In this document: positions 8,044 to 16,873 of the stretch, in pieces | How positions within the stretch are numbered: position 1 is the first letter of the stretch | Layout: each line of letters starts with the position of its first letter | From: Alphaproteobacteria bacterium | GTDB lineage: Bacteria; Pseudomonadota; Alphaproteobacteria; Micropepsales; Micropepsaceae | Assembly (NCBI GenBank): GCA_947467345.1 | Contig: CANIHD010000001.1 | Location: forward strand, 62,001-126,000 | Length of the DNA stretch: 64,000 nt | Reading direction: 5' to 3' | Translations under genes and position numbers: made by a program | Notes under the pieces: model-generated | The model's input: the letters and a program-made list of their open reading frames with translations, nothing else | Told to the model about the DNA's origin: nothing | Databases searched by the model: none

Positions 8044-9291
8044 ATGAACGAACGCATTGCGACGTCGGAACCTGACGCGGACATGGTCCGGCGTCTGGGC
8101 GTAGGCGCGCCGCGAAAGCGGGGCTTCTGGACGAAGGGGCGAATCTGGCTCGCGAGCACTCTTGCCGTCCTCCTTGTCATCGCCGCTTCGAGCGCTTATT
8201 TCCTGCGCGCGCGTCCGGTCGAATATCTGACGGCCACCGCGGCGCGCGGCGATATTCTGGTGACGGTGGATGCGACCGGCACGTTGCAGCCGCGCGAAAA
8301 GGTTGATGTCGGCGCCGAGATATCGGGCCGTATCGATTCCGTGAATGTCGATTTCAACGATGAGGTGAAGCGCGGCCAAATTCTGGCAGAACTCGACACG
8401 GAGCAATTGCGCGCGCAATTGCAACAAAGCGAAGCGTCATTAGCGGCAGCGCGCGCCACCGTACGGCAGTCCGAAGCGACACTTGCACAGACGCGCACCA
8501 AGACGACGCGTACCCAGGAACTTTTCAACCGCAACACCATTGCGCGGCAGGATTTGGAAGCGGCAGAGGCCGATCTCCAGCGCGCCGTCGCCACCCTGCA
8601 AAAGTCGCAGGCCGATACGACGTTAGCGGCGGCACGCGTGACCTCCGATCGTACCAATTTGCAGAAAACGCGCATTCTTTCGCCGATCGACGGCATCGTG
8701 CTCGACCGCCGTGTCGAACCCGGCCAAGCGGTAGCGGCGACCATGCAGACGCCGGTGCTGTTCACATTGGCCAGCGATTTGAAATCGATGGAGCTGCAGG
8801 TCGATATTGACGAGGCCGATATCGGCACCGTGCATGAGGGGCAAAGCGCCGTTTTTTCGGTGGACGCGTTTGCGCAACGTAAGTTCGACGCCAAGCTGAT
8901 CGCCGTTTACAACGCGCCGAAAACCACCAATGGCGTTGTGACCTATCAGGGCATTCTTCTGGTGGACAATTCCGATCAGTCTTTGCGTCCGGGCCTTACG
9001 GCGACGGCCGAGATTTTGGTCGCGAATATCAAGGGTTTGCTTTTGGTCCCGAACGGCGCACTTCGCTTTGCGCCCGATAAAAGCATTGTCGATGCAGCCC
9101 CAGCGCTTCCCCCTGCCGCCAATGGCGAACGTGTCAGCCGCGTCTGGGTGCTTGAAGAGGGCAAGCCGCAACCTCGTGCGATCAAACTGGGCGCCACAAA
9201 CGGCACCAACACCGTCGTGCTTTCCGGCGAACTCAAGGCCGGCGAGACCGTCATCGTCGATACAAGCACGCTCGCTACGACGCGGCGATAA
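8044..9291 (+). CDS. macA: MacA-like periplasmic adaptor subunit
   Basis: Membrane-fusion protein that links an ABC exporter to an outer-membrane channel. One N-terminal membrane helix lies at about 32-52. The lipoyl halves bracket a long coiled coil rich in Q, A and R (about residues 110-215), and a KTRILSPIDGIVLDRRVEPGQ segment re-enters the lipoyl domain. I start at ATG 8044 because AGGA lies 9 nt upstream; an ATG 30 nt earlier lacks a site. It is the first gene of a three-gene operon with a separate ATPase and permease. No outer-membrane channel gene is adjacent, so it may borrow one. Confidence 0.88.
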   Translation: MNERIATSEPDADMVRRLGVGAPRKRGFWTKGRIWLASTLAVLLVIAASSAYFLRARPVEYLTATAARGDILVTVDATGTLQPREKVDVGAEISGRIDSVNVDFNDEVKRGQILAELDTEQLRAQLQQSEASLAAARATVRQSEATLAQTRTKTTRTQELFNRNTIARQDLEAAEADLQRAVATLQKSQADTTLAAARVTSDRTNLQKTRILSPIDGIVLDRRVEPGQAVAATMQTPVLFTLASDLKSMELQVDIDEADIGTVHEGQSAVFSVDAFAQRKFDAKLIAVYNAPKTTNGVVTYQGILLVDNSDQSLRPGLTATAEILVANIKGLLLVPNGALRFAPDKSIVDAAPALPPAANGERVSRVWVLEEGKPQPRAIKLGATNGTNTVVLSGELKAGETVIVDTSTLATTRR

Positions 9292-9293
9292 TC

Positions 9294-9986
9294 GTGACCG
9301 GCGTTCCGCTCCTTCACTTGCGCGACGTGCGCAAAATCTATGGCAAGGGCGAAGCGGAAGTCGCGGCGCTTGCCGGCATCGATCTGACTATTGAGGCAGG
9401 CGAGTTCGTTGCCGTGCTTGGCCCGTCGGGTTCGGGAAAATCCACCGCGATGAACATTCTGGGTTGCCTCGATACACCAACATCCGGACATTATTTCTTT
9501 CGCGGCCTCGATGTCGGCACGCTCAGCCGCGATCAGCGCGCTTTGCTCCGGCGCAACTATATCGGCTTCGTCTTTCAAGGCTTCAATCTTCTTAAGCGGA
9601 CGACCGCATTGGAGAATTTGGAGCTGCCGATGATCTATCGCGGCGATCCGCCGGACGTTCGTAAGGTACGCGCGCTAAAGGCCCTCGAAGTTGTTGGACT
9701 TTCCGACCGCGCGCAGCATACCGCCTCCGAACTGTCCGGCGGCCAGCAGCAACGTGTCGCCATCGCCCGCGCCATCGTCACCGATCCCGATGTGATCTTT
9801 GCCGATGAACCAACCGGGAATTTGGACAGCGCCAAAACGCATGAAATCATGCGCCTGTTCAAATCGCTGAACGAAACGCTTGGCATGACCATTGTCCTCG
9901 TGACGCATGAAGAAGACGTCGCCGCCTATGCCAAGCGGCATGTGCGCTTCCACGACGGCCTCATCGCATCGGATGTGAGGCGCTGA
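9294..9986 (+). CDS. ABC exporter ATP-binding protein (MacB/LolD type)
   Basis: Cytoplasmic ATPase of the MacB/FtsE/LolD class, 230 residues. Walker A GPSGSGKST is at 43-51, the Q-loop in GFVFQGFNLL near 91-100, signature LSGGQ at 147-151, Walker B VIFADEP at 167-173, and the H-loop in VLVTHEED. It starts at GTG 9294, 2 nt after the macA stop, and its TGA overlaps the ATG of the permease by one base, so translation is coupled. In E. coli MacB the ATPase and permease are fused; here they are split, as in many alphaproteobacteria. Confidence 0.93.
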   Translation: MTGVPLLHLRDVRKIYGKGEAEVAALAGIDLTIEAGEFVAVLGPSGSGKSTAMNILGCLDTPTSGHYFFRGLDVGTLSRDQRALLRRNYIGFVFQGFNLLKRTTALENLELPMIYRGDPPDVRKVRALKALEVVGLSDRAQHTASELSGGQQQRVAIARAIVTDPDVIFADEPTGNLDSAKTHEIMRLFKSLNETLGMTIVLVTHEEDVAAYAKRHVRFHDGLIASDVRR

Positions 9987-11200
9987 TGTTCGGTAACGCT
10001 CTCATTCTCGCTTTGCGCGAAATCCGCAGGAATCTAATGCGCGCGATTTTGACCACGCTTGGAATTGTCATCGGCGTTGCCGCAGTGGTGATCATCGTCA
10101 CCATCGGCAGCGGCGTTTCGCAAAGCGTCTCAGACAGCATTTCTTCCCTGGGGCGAAACCTCATTGTCTTGCAGCCCGGCGTACGGCGCGGGCCGGGCGG
10201 CGGTGGTGCCAATGTCGGCGCCACGCCGTTTACCTTGGACGATGTGGAAGCCATCCAACGCGAAGTCCCTACTTTACGCGCTGTCGCAGCCGTAGCCACG
10301 CGCGCCGCGACTGCGGTTGCCGGCAACGCCAACTACCCGACGCAGATTGCGGGAACCGAGAACGCCTATATGGGCGTGCGCGATTGGCCATTGGGAGAGG
10401 GCCGCGCCTTCACCGAGGCCGAAGAGCGCAACGGACGTGCCGTGTGCATTCTCGGTCAGACGCCGAAAAATAAATTGTTCGGAGCGCAAGACCCGCTCGG
10501 GCTGGAGCTGCGCGTCGGTCAGATTCCTTGCCAGGTTGTTGGCGTTCTGAGCGCGAAGGGGCAATCCTCATTCGGGCAGGATCAGGACGATTTGATCCTC
10601 ATGCCTCTGCGCACGGTTCAGCGGCGTCTGATCGGAAAACCCGACGTGACGAATATTTTGGTCAGCACCAATCAGTCCGAAGAGATCACCGATGCCAAAA
10701 GGCGAATCATCGATCTGATGCGCGAACGGCGCCTGCCCAACCCCGACGCGGAAGATGATTTTCGCGTCGACGACATGGTGGAGATCGCAAACACCATCCA
10801 GTCCACCACGGCGGTACTGACCGCCTTCTTGGCAGCCATCGGCGCCATCAGCCTGATTGTCGGCGGTATCGGCATCATGAACGTGATGCTGATGAGCGTG
10901 ACCGAACGCACGCGCGAGATCGGTATTCGCATGGCAATCGGCGCGCGCGAACGCGACGTGATGATTCAATTTCTCACCGAGTCGGTGATGATGTCGGGCC
11001 TCGGCGGCGTGATCGGCATCGTTCTCGGCCTCGGAATCACGGTCGCTCTAACGCGCTTCATGGCGGTGCCGTTCGTGCTTTCACCATTGGTCGTCGTCGT
11101 AGCCTTCGTGTTCTCGGCCGGCATCGGTATCGCCTTCGGCTATTTCCCAGCGCGCCGCGCCGCGCGCATGGACCCGATCGAAGCACTACGTCACGAATGA
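9986..11200 (+). CDS. macB: MacB-type ABC exporter permease
   Basis: Four-helix permease of the MacB/FtsX type, 404 residues. One helix near 25-45 (TLGIVIGVAAVVIIVTIG) is followed by a large periplasmic domain (about 50-270), then three helices with the family motif [23 protein letters not shown] before helix 3. It ends in PARRAARMDPIEALRHE, the usual MacB tail. It works with the ATPase and MacA adaptor just upstream. Such systems export macrolides, peptides or siderophores; the cargo here is unknown. Confidence 0.92.
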   Translation: MFGNALILALREIRRNLMRAILTTLGIVIGVAAVVIIVTIGSGVSQSVSDSISSLGRNLIVLQPGVRRGPGGGGANVGATPFTLDDVEAIQREVPTLRAVAAVATRAATAVAGNANYPTQIAGTENAYMGVRDWPLGEGRAFTEAEERNGRAVCILGQTPKNKLFGAQDPLGLELRVGQIPCQVVGVLSAKGQSSFGQDQDDLILMPLRTVQRRLIGKPDVTNILVSTNQSEEITDAKRRIIDLMRERRLPNPDAEDDFRVDDMVEIANTIQSTTAVLTAFLAAIGAISLIVGGIGIMNVMLMSVTERTREIGIRMAIGARERDVMIQFLTESVMMSGLGGVIGIVLGLGITVALTRFMAVPFVLSPLVVVVAFVFSAGIGIAFGYFPARRAARMDPIEALRHE

Positions 11201-11204
11201 TGTC

Positions 11205-11657
11205 TTAGAAAATTTTCCGGTACTGAATGAAGCCGGAGCGCCCGGCCACTTGGTCATACATCGCGCGCGCATCCGCATTGTCTTCCTTGGTAAGCCAATA
11301 GAGTCGCCCGGCGCCCGCTTCGCGCGCCGCAGCTTCAACGGCTTCAATCAATGCCCGGCCCACGCCTTGCCGGCGCGCCTGGCGGGCAACATAAAGATCC
11401 TGCAAATAGCAATAATTGCTGACTGTCCAGCAGGAGCGGTGAAAGAGATAATGCGCGATGCCGACGAGGCGCGCGTCCGAAAACGCACCAAGCGCGAACA
11501 TCGGCTCGGCCGGATAGTTGAGCCGCCGCCACGTCACCCCGCTCAGCGAGTCCGGCAATTGCGTTTCATAGAACTCGAGATAAGCGTTCCAAAGCGGCTC
11601 CCACGCATCGCGTTCGCTCGTTTGCAGCGGACGGATGGCGAGAGTGCTCGTGCCCAT
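11205..11657 (-). CDS. GNAT family N-acetyltransferase
   Basis: A 150-residue acetyltransferase. The acetyl-CoA loop RQARRQGVGRALIEAV follows DLYVA, and WLTKEDNADARAMYDQVA completes the fold. I start at ATG 11657 (MGTSTLAIRPL), since the frame upstream is inside the response regulator gene. It lies 8 nt after the response regulator stop and is probably cotranscribed with it. Its stop is 4 nt from the convergent macB stop. Substrate unknown. Confidence 0.85.
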   Translation of the reverse strand: MGTSTLAIRPLQTSERDAWEPLWNAYLEFYETQLPDSLSGVTWRRLNYPAEPMFALGAFSDARLVGIAHYLFHRSCWTVSNYCYLQDLYVARQARRQGVGRALIEAVEAAAREAGAGRLYWLTKEDNADARAMYDQVAGRSGFIQYRKIF

Positions 11658-11665
11658 TTGATCGC

Positions 11666-12343
11666 CTAGGCGATCAGACGATAGCCGCCGGTTTCCGTGA
11701 CCAATATCTCGGCGCGGCTGGGATCTTTCTCGATCTTCTGGCGCAACCGATAGATGTGGGTTTCCAGCGTGTGGGTCGTGACCGCCGGGTTGTAGCCCCA
11801 CACTTCGTGCAGCAGAACTTCACGGCTGACCGTGTCGCCGGAGCGCTGAAGGAATTTCAGGATATTGGTTTCCTTCTCGGTCAAGCGCACGCGCTTGATG
11901 CCTTCCAGAAGAATCTTGGCGCTCGGCCGGAATGTATACGGCCCGATCTTATAGATCGCTTCCTCGCTGGTTTGATGGCTGCGCAAATGCGCTTCGAGGC
12001 GCGCCATCAGAACGTTGAAGCGGAAAGGTTTGGTGATGTAGTCGTTCGCGCCGGCGCGTAGGCCTTCAATCGTGGCGTCGTCGGAATCCGATGCGGTCAG
12101 CATCACCATCGGGCAGCTAATGCCGCGCTCGCGCAGCTCACCGCACAAAGCACGGCCATCGCCATCGGGAAGCCCGACATCGAGGACGATGAACTCATAG
12201 AGTCCGTCCTGTGCCTTGGCTCGGCCCTCGGCGCAGTTGGCAGCTTCAACCGGCTGATACCCGTTTAGGGAAAACTGCTCGGCCAACGAGCTGCGCAGCA
12301 TCTCGTCGTCATCGACAAGAAGCACCCGCTTCGCACTTGGCAT
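11666..12343 (-). CDS. OmpR/PhoB-family response regulator
   Basis: Two-domain transcription factor, 225 residues. The receiver domain has the acidic pocket at D11-D13, the phospho-acceptor D55 in FIVLDVGLPD, and K105 in YITKPF. The C-terminal winged helix carries the family's RLTEKETNILKFL and THTLETHIYRLRQKIE segments. ATG 12343 is preceded by GGGAGG at a spacing of 7, and the upstream frame does not look coding. No histidine kinase gene is nearby, so it is an orphan here. It is divergent from ribA. Confidence 0.93.
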   Translation of the reverse strand: MPSAKRVLLVDDDEMLRSSLAEQFSLNGYQPVEAANCAEGRAKAQDGLYEFIVLDVGLPDGDGRALCGELRERGISCPMVMLTASDSDDATIEGLRAGANDYITKPFRFNVLMARLEAHLRSHQTSEEAIYKIGPYTFRPSAKILLEGIKRVRLTEKETNILKFLQRSGDTVSREVLLHEVWGYNPAVTTHTLETHIYRLRQKIEKDPSRAEILVTETGGYRLIA

Positions 12344-12404
12344 TATATACCTCCCAATTGAAATATAACGGTTTTTCGCAACTCTATGCCGCCCGGCTAA
12401 GGCA

Positions 12405-13589
12405 GTGTATGTCCGAGCCATGACGGCGCAAAACAAAGATGGGCAGGCTGCCGGAGCCGGACAAGCCGCTTCTCTGATTCATGATCCGCATCGCGTGGAA
12501 CGCGCGGCCGGCGATTTGCGCCGGGGCGTTCCCATTTTCATCACGGCGCCCAGCACAGGCGGCAGCGTGATCGCGGTTGCGGCGGAAACCATGCGTAACG
12601 AGACCTTGCGGGCGCTCATCGCGGACGCGGGCACGGAGGCACGTCTGATCCTGACTCATGCGCGCGCCGCCACCCTGAAAATCCCTCTCTACACACCGGA
12701 AATCGTTTCCGTTCATATCCCACCCGAAGCCGGCGCCGAGGCGATCCGAGCCATCGCGGATCCCACTGCCGATTTGGACAATCCCCTTAAGGGGCCCTTC
12801 GTCACCGACCGCGCGGCCCCGCCCGAAGGGGCGGCGGCCTCGTTGAAGCTGGCGAAGCTGGCGGGGCTTCTTCCAGCGACTCTTGTGTTCCAGCCTGGTG
12901 ACGAAATTGCGGCAAAGCTCGCCCAGGTTGAGGGGCTCTCGCAGGTTAGCGCCATCGCCATTCGCGCCTACGAAGCAGACACCGCGAAGGGATTTCAGCT
13001 GGTAACGCGTGCACGCGTGCCCTTGGCGGGCGCGGAATCTTGCGAATTGGTGGTGTTTCGCCCCCGCGACGGCGGACCCGAACATTACGCCATTGTGATC
13101 GGCGTTAAGACCAGTGCCTCGCTGGCAACGCCGGGACCGGTGCTCGCCCGCCTCCATTCGGAATGCTTTACCGGCGATCTTCTAGGCTCGCTGAAATGCG
13201 ATTGCGGCGACCAGCTGCGCGGCGCCGTGGCCGCCATTGCCGCTGCCGGCGGCGGCGTTTTGCTCTATTTGGCCCAGGAAGGCCGCGGCATCGGCATGAT
13301 GAATAAGATGCGCGCCTATCGGTTGCAGGACGAAGGCTTCGACACGATCGAGGCCAATATGCGCCTCGGCTTCGAGCCGGATGAGCGGCTCTACGATATC
13401 GCCGCGCGCATGTTGGGACGTCTGGGCTATCGCTCCGTGCGGCTGATGACCAACAACCCGGAAAAGATCCGCGCGCTGGAAGCCGCCGGCATCACGGTCG
13501 CCGAACGCGTGCCGCATCATTTTCCCGAGAACGTGCACAACCAGGCCTATCTCAAGGCAAAGTCCGAACGCGGCGGACATTTGGCGTGA
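12405..13589 (+). CDS. ribA: GTP cyclohydrolase II with degenerate N-terminal region
   Basis: First committed step of riboflavin synthesis: GTP to 2,5-diamino-6-ribosylamino-pyrimidinone phosphate, formate and pyrophosphate. The C-terminal half is a clear cyclohydrolase II, with zinc ligands C254, C265 and C267 in HSECFTGDLLGSLKCDCG, QEGRGIGMMNK, and LMTNNPEK. The first ~200 residues align in style with DHBP synthase (RibB), but the acidic catalytic loop is replaced by ITAPSTGGSVIAV, so that half looks inactive. ATG 12405 has AAGG 6 nt upstream; ATG 12420 is possible. Its stop overlaps the next gene's GTG. Confidence 0.92.
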   Translation: MYVRAMTAQNKDGQAAGAGQAASLIHDPHRVERAAGDLRRGVPIFITAPSTGGSVIAVAAETMRNETLRALIADAGTEARLILTHARAATLKIPLYTPEIVSVHIPPEAGAEAIRAIADPTADLDNPLKGPFVTDRAAPPEGAAASLKLAKLAGLLPATLVFQPGDEIAAKLAQVEGLSQVSAIAIRAYEADTAKGFQLVTRARVPLAGAESCELVVFRPRDGGPEHYAIVIGVKTSASLATPGPVLARLHSECFTGDLLGSLKCDCGDQLRGAVAAIAAAGGGVLLYLAQEGRGIGMMNKMRAYRLQDEGFDTIEANMRLGFEPDERLYDIAARMLGRLGYRSVRLMTNNPEKIRALEAAGITVAERVPHHFPENVHNQAYLKAKSERGGHLA

Positions 13590-14101
13590 CGCGCGGCAAT
13601 ATCTTCGTGCGGCGCCAAAGCGGCATTTACATCGCGGATTGGGACGAAGGCGCGAGACGCTGCGCGGTAGGCCGCGCCGGCATTGGCGTGAAAACACGCG
13701 AAGGCGACGGGCTTACACCGGTCGGACAATGGAAGCTGCGCTGGGTTCTCTATCGCGCCGACAGGCTGCGTGCGCCGCGTAGCGCGCTGCCGGTTAGCGC
13801 CATCGCGCCTGACGACGGCTGGTGCGATGCGCCGAACGATCCCGCCTATAATTGCCCGGTAAAGCTTCCCTACGATGCCAGCGCGGAATCGCTGTGGCGC
13901 GAGGATTCCCTTTACGACGTAGTGTTGGTCGTCGGATACAATGACGATCCCGTCATTCCCGGCAAAGGCAGTGCGATTTTTCTGCACGTGGCCAAGGAGG
14001 ATTTCGCGCCGACCGAAGGTTGCGTCGCGTTTGCACGCGACGACCTTCTGGAGGCGCTGACGCAAATCTCCGCGGATTCTTATCTTACGGTTGAACCGTA
14101 A
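13586..14101 (+). CDS. L,D-transpeptidase (YkuD) family protein without signal peptide
   Basis: A 171-residue protein with the YkuD-type catalytic motif: H134 in IFLHVAKEDF and the nucleophile C146 in APTEGCVAF. This resembles the short alphaproteobacterial YkuD proteins (L,D-transpeptidase catalytic domain). No signal peptide or membrane helix is visible, which is odd for an enzyme expected to act on peptidoglycan. GTG 13586 overlaps the ribA stop (GTGA), implying translational coupling. Its 3' end overlaps the convergent yggS gene by 17 nt. Confidence 0.85.
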   Translation: MTRGNIFVRRQSGIYIADWDEGARRCAVGRAGIGVKTREGDGLTPVGQWKLRWVLYRADRLRAPRSALPVSAIAPDDGWCDAPNDPAYNCPVKLPYDASAESLWREDSLYDVVLVVGYNDDPVIPGKGSAIFLHVAKEDFAPTEGCVAFARDDLLEALTQISADSYLTVEP

Positions 14102-14783
14102 CCCGCGTGCCGAATATGGCGGTGCCGATGCGCACATGGCTGGCGCCGAAGCGTATCGCGGTTTCGAAATCGTCGCTCATGCCCATGCTGAGATGCGCGA
14201 GCCCATTTTCGCGCGCGAGTTTCTGCAGCAGCGCGAAATGCGGCACCGGATTTTCGGCGACAGGCGGAATGCACGTCAGTCCAGCCACGGCAAGTCCCAG
14301 CGCGTCGCGGCAATGGCGGACAAATTCGCTGGCATCTTGTGGCGCCACGCCGGCTTTTTGCGGCTCAACACCGGTGTTCACCTGAATGAAGAGTTTGGGA
14401 GCGCGCGCCCCGCGGGCGATTTCCGCTGCCAGCGCCTCGGCGAGTTTCGGCCGGTCGAGCGAATGGATCGTATCGAACAGCTCCAGCGCCTCGCGGACCT
14501 TGTTGCTTTGCAAGGGGCCGACAAGATGAAGCTCGATGTCGGCGAAGCGCTCACGTAGCGCCGGCCATTTGGCTCTGGCTTCCTGCACGCGGTTCTCGCC
14601 GAACACGCGATGGCCGGCTTCAAGCACCGGAAGAATGCGTTCGGCCTCATGCGATTTGGAGATGGCCACCAGAATTGTTTTTGGCGCGGGCGCCACCGCC
14701 GCCTTTCGTGCTGCGTCAATCCGGGCAAGTATGGTTTGAAGATTGGCCGCCGGTCCGCGGTCGATTTCAATATCGGGGGTCAT
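14085..14783 (-). CDS. yggS: YggS-family PLP homeostasis protein
   Basis: Single-domain PLP-binding protein (fold-type III, alanine-racemase-like barrel) involved in vitamin B6 and amino-acid homeostasis; no enzymatic activity is usually found. The PLP lysine is in ILVAISKSHE, and the family segments VFGENRVQEA, HLVGPLQSNKV, LFIQVNTG and LSMGMSDDFETAI are all present. I use ATG 14783 (MTPDIEID) because an ATG 15 nt upstream would overlap the divergent thiE-like start; neither has a strong ribosome-binding site. Confidence 0.92.
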   Translation of the reverse strand: MTPDIEIDRGPAANLQTILARIDAARKAAVAPAPKTILVAISKSHEAERILPVLEAGHRVFGENRVQEARAKWPALRERFADIELHLVGPLQSNKVREALELFDTIHSLDRPKLAEALAAEIARGARAPKLFIQVNTGVEPQKAGVAPQDASEFVRHCRDALGLAVAGLTCIPPVAENPVPHFALLQKLARENGLAHLSMGMSDDFETAIRFGASHVRIGTAIFGTRVTVQP

Positions 14784-14786
14784 ATT

Positions 14787-15407
14787 TTGGCGTCGCATTT
14801 GGCGCGCGCGAAGCTAGCAAGAGCGGCACGCCGACTCAATCGCGCCGCCGCCAATACCAGGCTTCCAGCGCTTATTCTCATGACCGACGAAGCGCGCGTG
14901 CCCGATCCCATGCGTGCGCTCCTGGCATTGCCTATAGGCGCTGCGCTGATCCTGCGCCACCGCGACGCGCCTAAACGCGCGCGGCTGGCAATGGAACTGG
15001 CGCCGGTGGCGAAACGCCGGGGCGTTTTATTTCTCATTGCCGGCGATCCTCTATTGGCCGCGCGCGTCGGTGCGAACGGCATTCATATTCCCGAAGCGCG
15101 CATGATTGATGCGGCGCGCTGGCGCGTCAGGCAACCGCACTGGCTTATCACCGTCGCCGCCCATTCCGAACGCGCGCTTTTGCGTGCGCGGATTGCCGGG
15201 GTCAACGCCGCTCTTTTCGCGCCGGTGTTTCGCAGTGCCAGCCATCCTGACAATCCAGGCTACGGCGTTTTGCGTTTTCTTCTGACATCGCAGCGCGCGC
15301 GCATTCCGGTGTTTGCTTTGGGCGGCATCTCGGCCGCAAACGCGGAACGCTTAGCTGGCGCACATCTCGCCGGCCTCGCCGCCATCGAAGCTCTGCTGCC
15401 TGATTAA
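14787..15407 (+). CDS. Thiamine phosphate synthase-like protein (TenI/ThiE barrel)
   Basis: A 206-residue TIM-barrel protein of the ThiE/TenI family. ThiE couples hydroxymethylpyrimidine-PP with thiazole-P. Recognisable parts are GAALILRHRDA, LFLIAGDPLLAARVGANGIHIPE, SHPDNPGYGVLRF (the phosphate-binding loop region) and IPVFALGGISAANAERL. The N-terminal pyrimidine-binding part is less conserved, so it could be a TenI-like regulator or a divergent ThiE. The only starts are TTG codons; TTG 14787 has GGGGG about 8 nt upstream. The start lies 3 nt from the divergent yggS start. Confidence 0.75.
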   Translation: MASHLARAKLARAARRLNRAAANTRLPALILMTDEARVPDPMRALLALPIGAALILRHRDAPKRARLAMELAPVAKRRGVLFLIAGDPLLAARVGANGIHIPEARMIDAARWRVRQPHWLITVAAHSERALLRARIAGVNAALFAPVFRSASHPDNPGYGVLRFLLTSQRARIPVFALGGISAANAERLAGAHLAGLAAIEALLPD

Positions 15408-15413
15408 AGACGC

Positions 15414-16625
15414 TTACGGAATCTGATAGCCGATGCTCAGAAAACCTGCGTCCTCATCGAATGGGCGAGCAGGAAAATTTGGATCCAGTTTATTATAGTT
15501 ATAGAACTGCCAACCAAGGCTCACATAAAGATTGTCGTTGGGACGATATGCGGCCGCAAGCTGATAGGCATCAATTATAGCGGTTCTCGGCCCGAAATCA
15601 GTTCTGGAAAATTCCCCGCCAACGCTGAATCTATTCCACTCTGCCATCACGCTGGTATGCACGCGGTTATCTTTTCTACTGCCAGTCACATATTGCGAAA
15701 ATTCAATTCCATTGGAAATGCGATAGGCGACGCCGCCGGACAATCTGACATCGCCGATCATCTTGGCGAATTGCAGGCCGAAACTCCAATCGGATAGATC
15801 GCCGCCTCCCATCACGGACGGATTGCGCAACGCCCCATGCGTGTAGGCGGCGGAGAGTCCTATCGCGATGTCGGAAACGAAGGTGTTGTAGCTGGCGACA
15901 CCTTCCACCAATGACGCTTGCTGGTCTGGCCCGTTTGAAGGATTTCCGAGAAACGGCAGCGGCGCCTTCACCAGATTCGGCGTGTAGGAAAAACCGATTT
16001 GCGCGCCAAACAAACGCGGCGAGATATAGGTGAATTTCGCCGCATTGGATGAAGTGTTCTGGCGCGTGACTTGCGCGACTTGGTCGAACTCAAGAAATCC
16101 ACATTTGCAGAACACAGGAGAATCGCGAAACAAAATACTGTCGGGATTTTCCAGACTGATGTGGTCGTCGACCGTCGGTGCCGTCACGCCGACCTGATAG
16201 GCGGCGCCGTCCTGCTGTCCGATCTCGAGCCGGCCGAAACCTGTCTGCAAATAAAGATAGGCCTTCTGAATCGTGTCATTGCCGTAATTGTCGCCGGAGA
16301 GCTCATCATGCGCGAGAAGGAAGCTCATCCAGCCACCGACAATGAGCCCGCTATCGTAAATGCGCTGAAGGCGGAGTCGCGCCTGAGCTTGCCCGACGAA
16401 ATCGGAATCTTCCTGGTCTGGGACAAAGTCGCCGCCCTCTTTGGCCGCCGTGTACCCAGCGCCATAGGCGAAACCTTCCAGGAGCAATTCGTAATTCTCG
16501 AATTCCCAGGTCGGCGGCTCGGCAGCGAGCGCGTCGGCCCAGCCTTGGGCCGCGCCTGGGCTAACCGCGAAGCAAGCCAGCGCGACGCCCAATGAAGGGG
16601 CTACCAAACCACGCACCATCTTCAT
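15414..16625 (-). CDS. Outer-membrane porin
   Basis: A 403-residue β-barrel porin, exported to the outer membrane. The signal peptide is at residues 1-27, ending AVSPGAAQG. Alternating aromatic/polar strands run through the protein, with typical porin segments such as GFGRLEIGQQDGAAY, FTYISPRLFGAQIGFSYTP and SLGWQFYNYNKLDP, and it ends on a strand terminating in a hydrophobic residue plus P (GYQIP). The rare CKC pair near the middle could form a loop disulfide. I start at ATG 16625, with AAGGA 8 nt upstream; earlier ATGs lack a signal peptide. Confidence 0.85.
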   Translation of the reverse strand: MKMVRGLVAPSLGVALACFAVSPGAAQGWADALAAEPPTWEFENYELLLEGFAYGAGYTAAKEGGDFVPDQEDSDFVGQAQARLRLQRIYDSGLIVGGWMSFLLAHDELSGDNYGNDTIQKAYLYLQTGFGRLEIGQQDGAAYQVGVTAPTVDDHISLENPDSILFRDSPVFCKCGFLEFDQVAQVTRQNTSSNAAKFTYISPRLFGAQIGFSYTPNLVKAPLPFLGNPSNGPDQQASLVEGVASYNTFVSDIAIGLSAAYTHGALRNPSVMGGGDLSDWSFGLQFAKMIGDVRLSGGVAYRISNGIEFSQYVTGSRKDNRVHTSVMAEWNRFSVGGEFSRTDFGPRTAIIDAYQLAAAYRPNDNLYVSLGWQFYNYNKLDPNFPARPFDEDAGFLSIGYQIP

Positions 16626-16744
16626 TGTCCGATCCTTGGCGACGCCAACCCTTGGCAGTAGCGGGAACTGCTTAGCCGCCTTCATATGCGAAATCATGCC
16701 GGACGCGCCATGCCGTGGTGGCCGCGGCACCGGTGCGGCAATTG

Positions 16745-16773
16745 TTGCGCCTTTTGATCGGCGTGGATTATAA
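16745..16773 (+). promoter_or_regulatory. Candidate σ70-type promoter of the WPF-repeat gene
   Basis: TTGCGC (16745-16750), a 17-nt spacer and TTATAA (16768-16773) lie about 100 nt before the start of the repeat protein, in the divergent gap with the porin. Fit to consensus is fair; the spacing is ideal. Confidence 0.4.
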
Positions 16774-16873
16774 ATCTCAACTGCCTCACCCGACGGGCGC
16801 ACCGGACTGCATCAGCCGAAAAGATGCCCGCGTGGATTGTGGCTGGGGTGCATCGCGGGAAAGTGAGTCAAAC

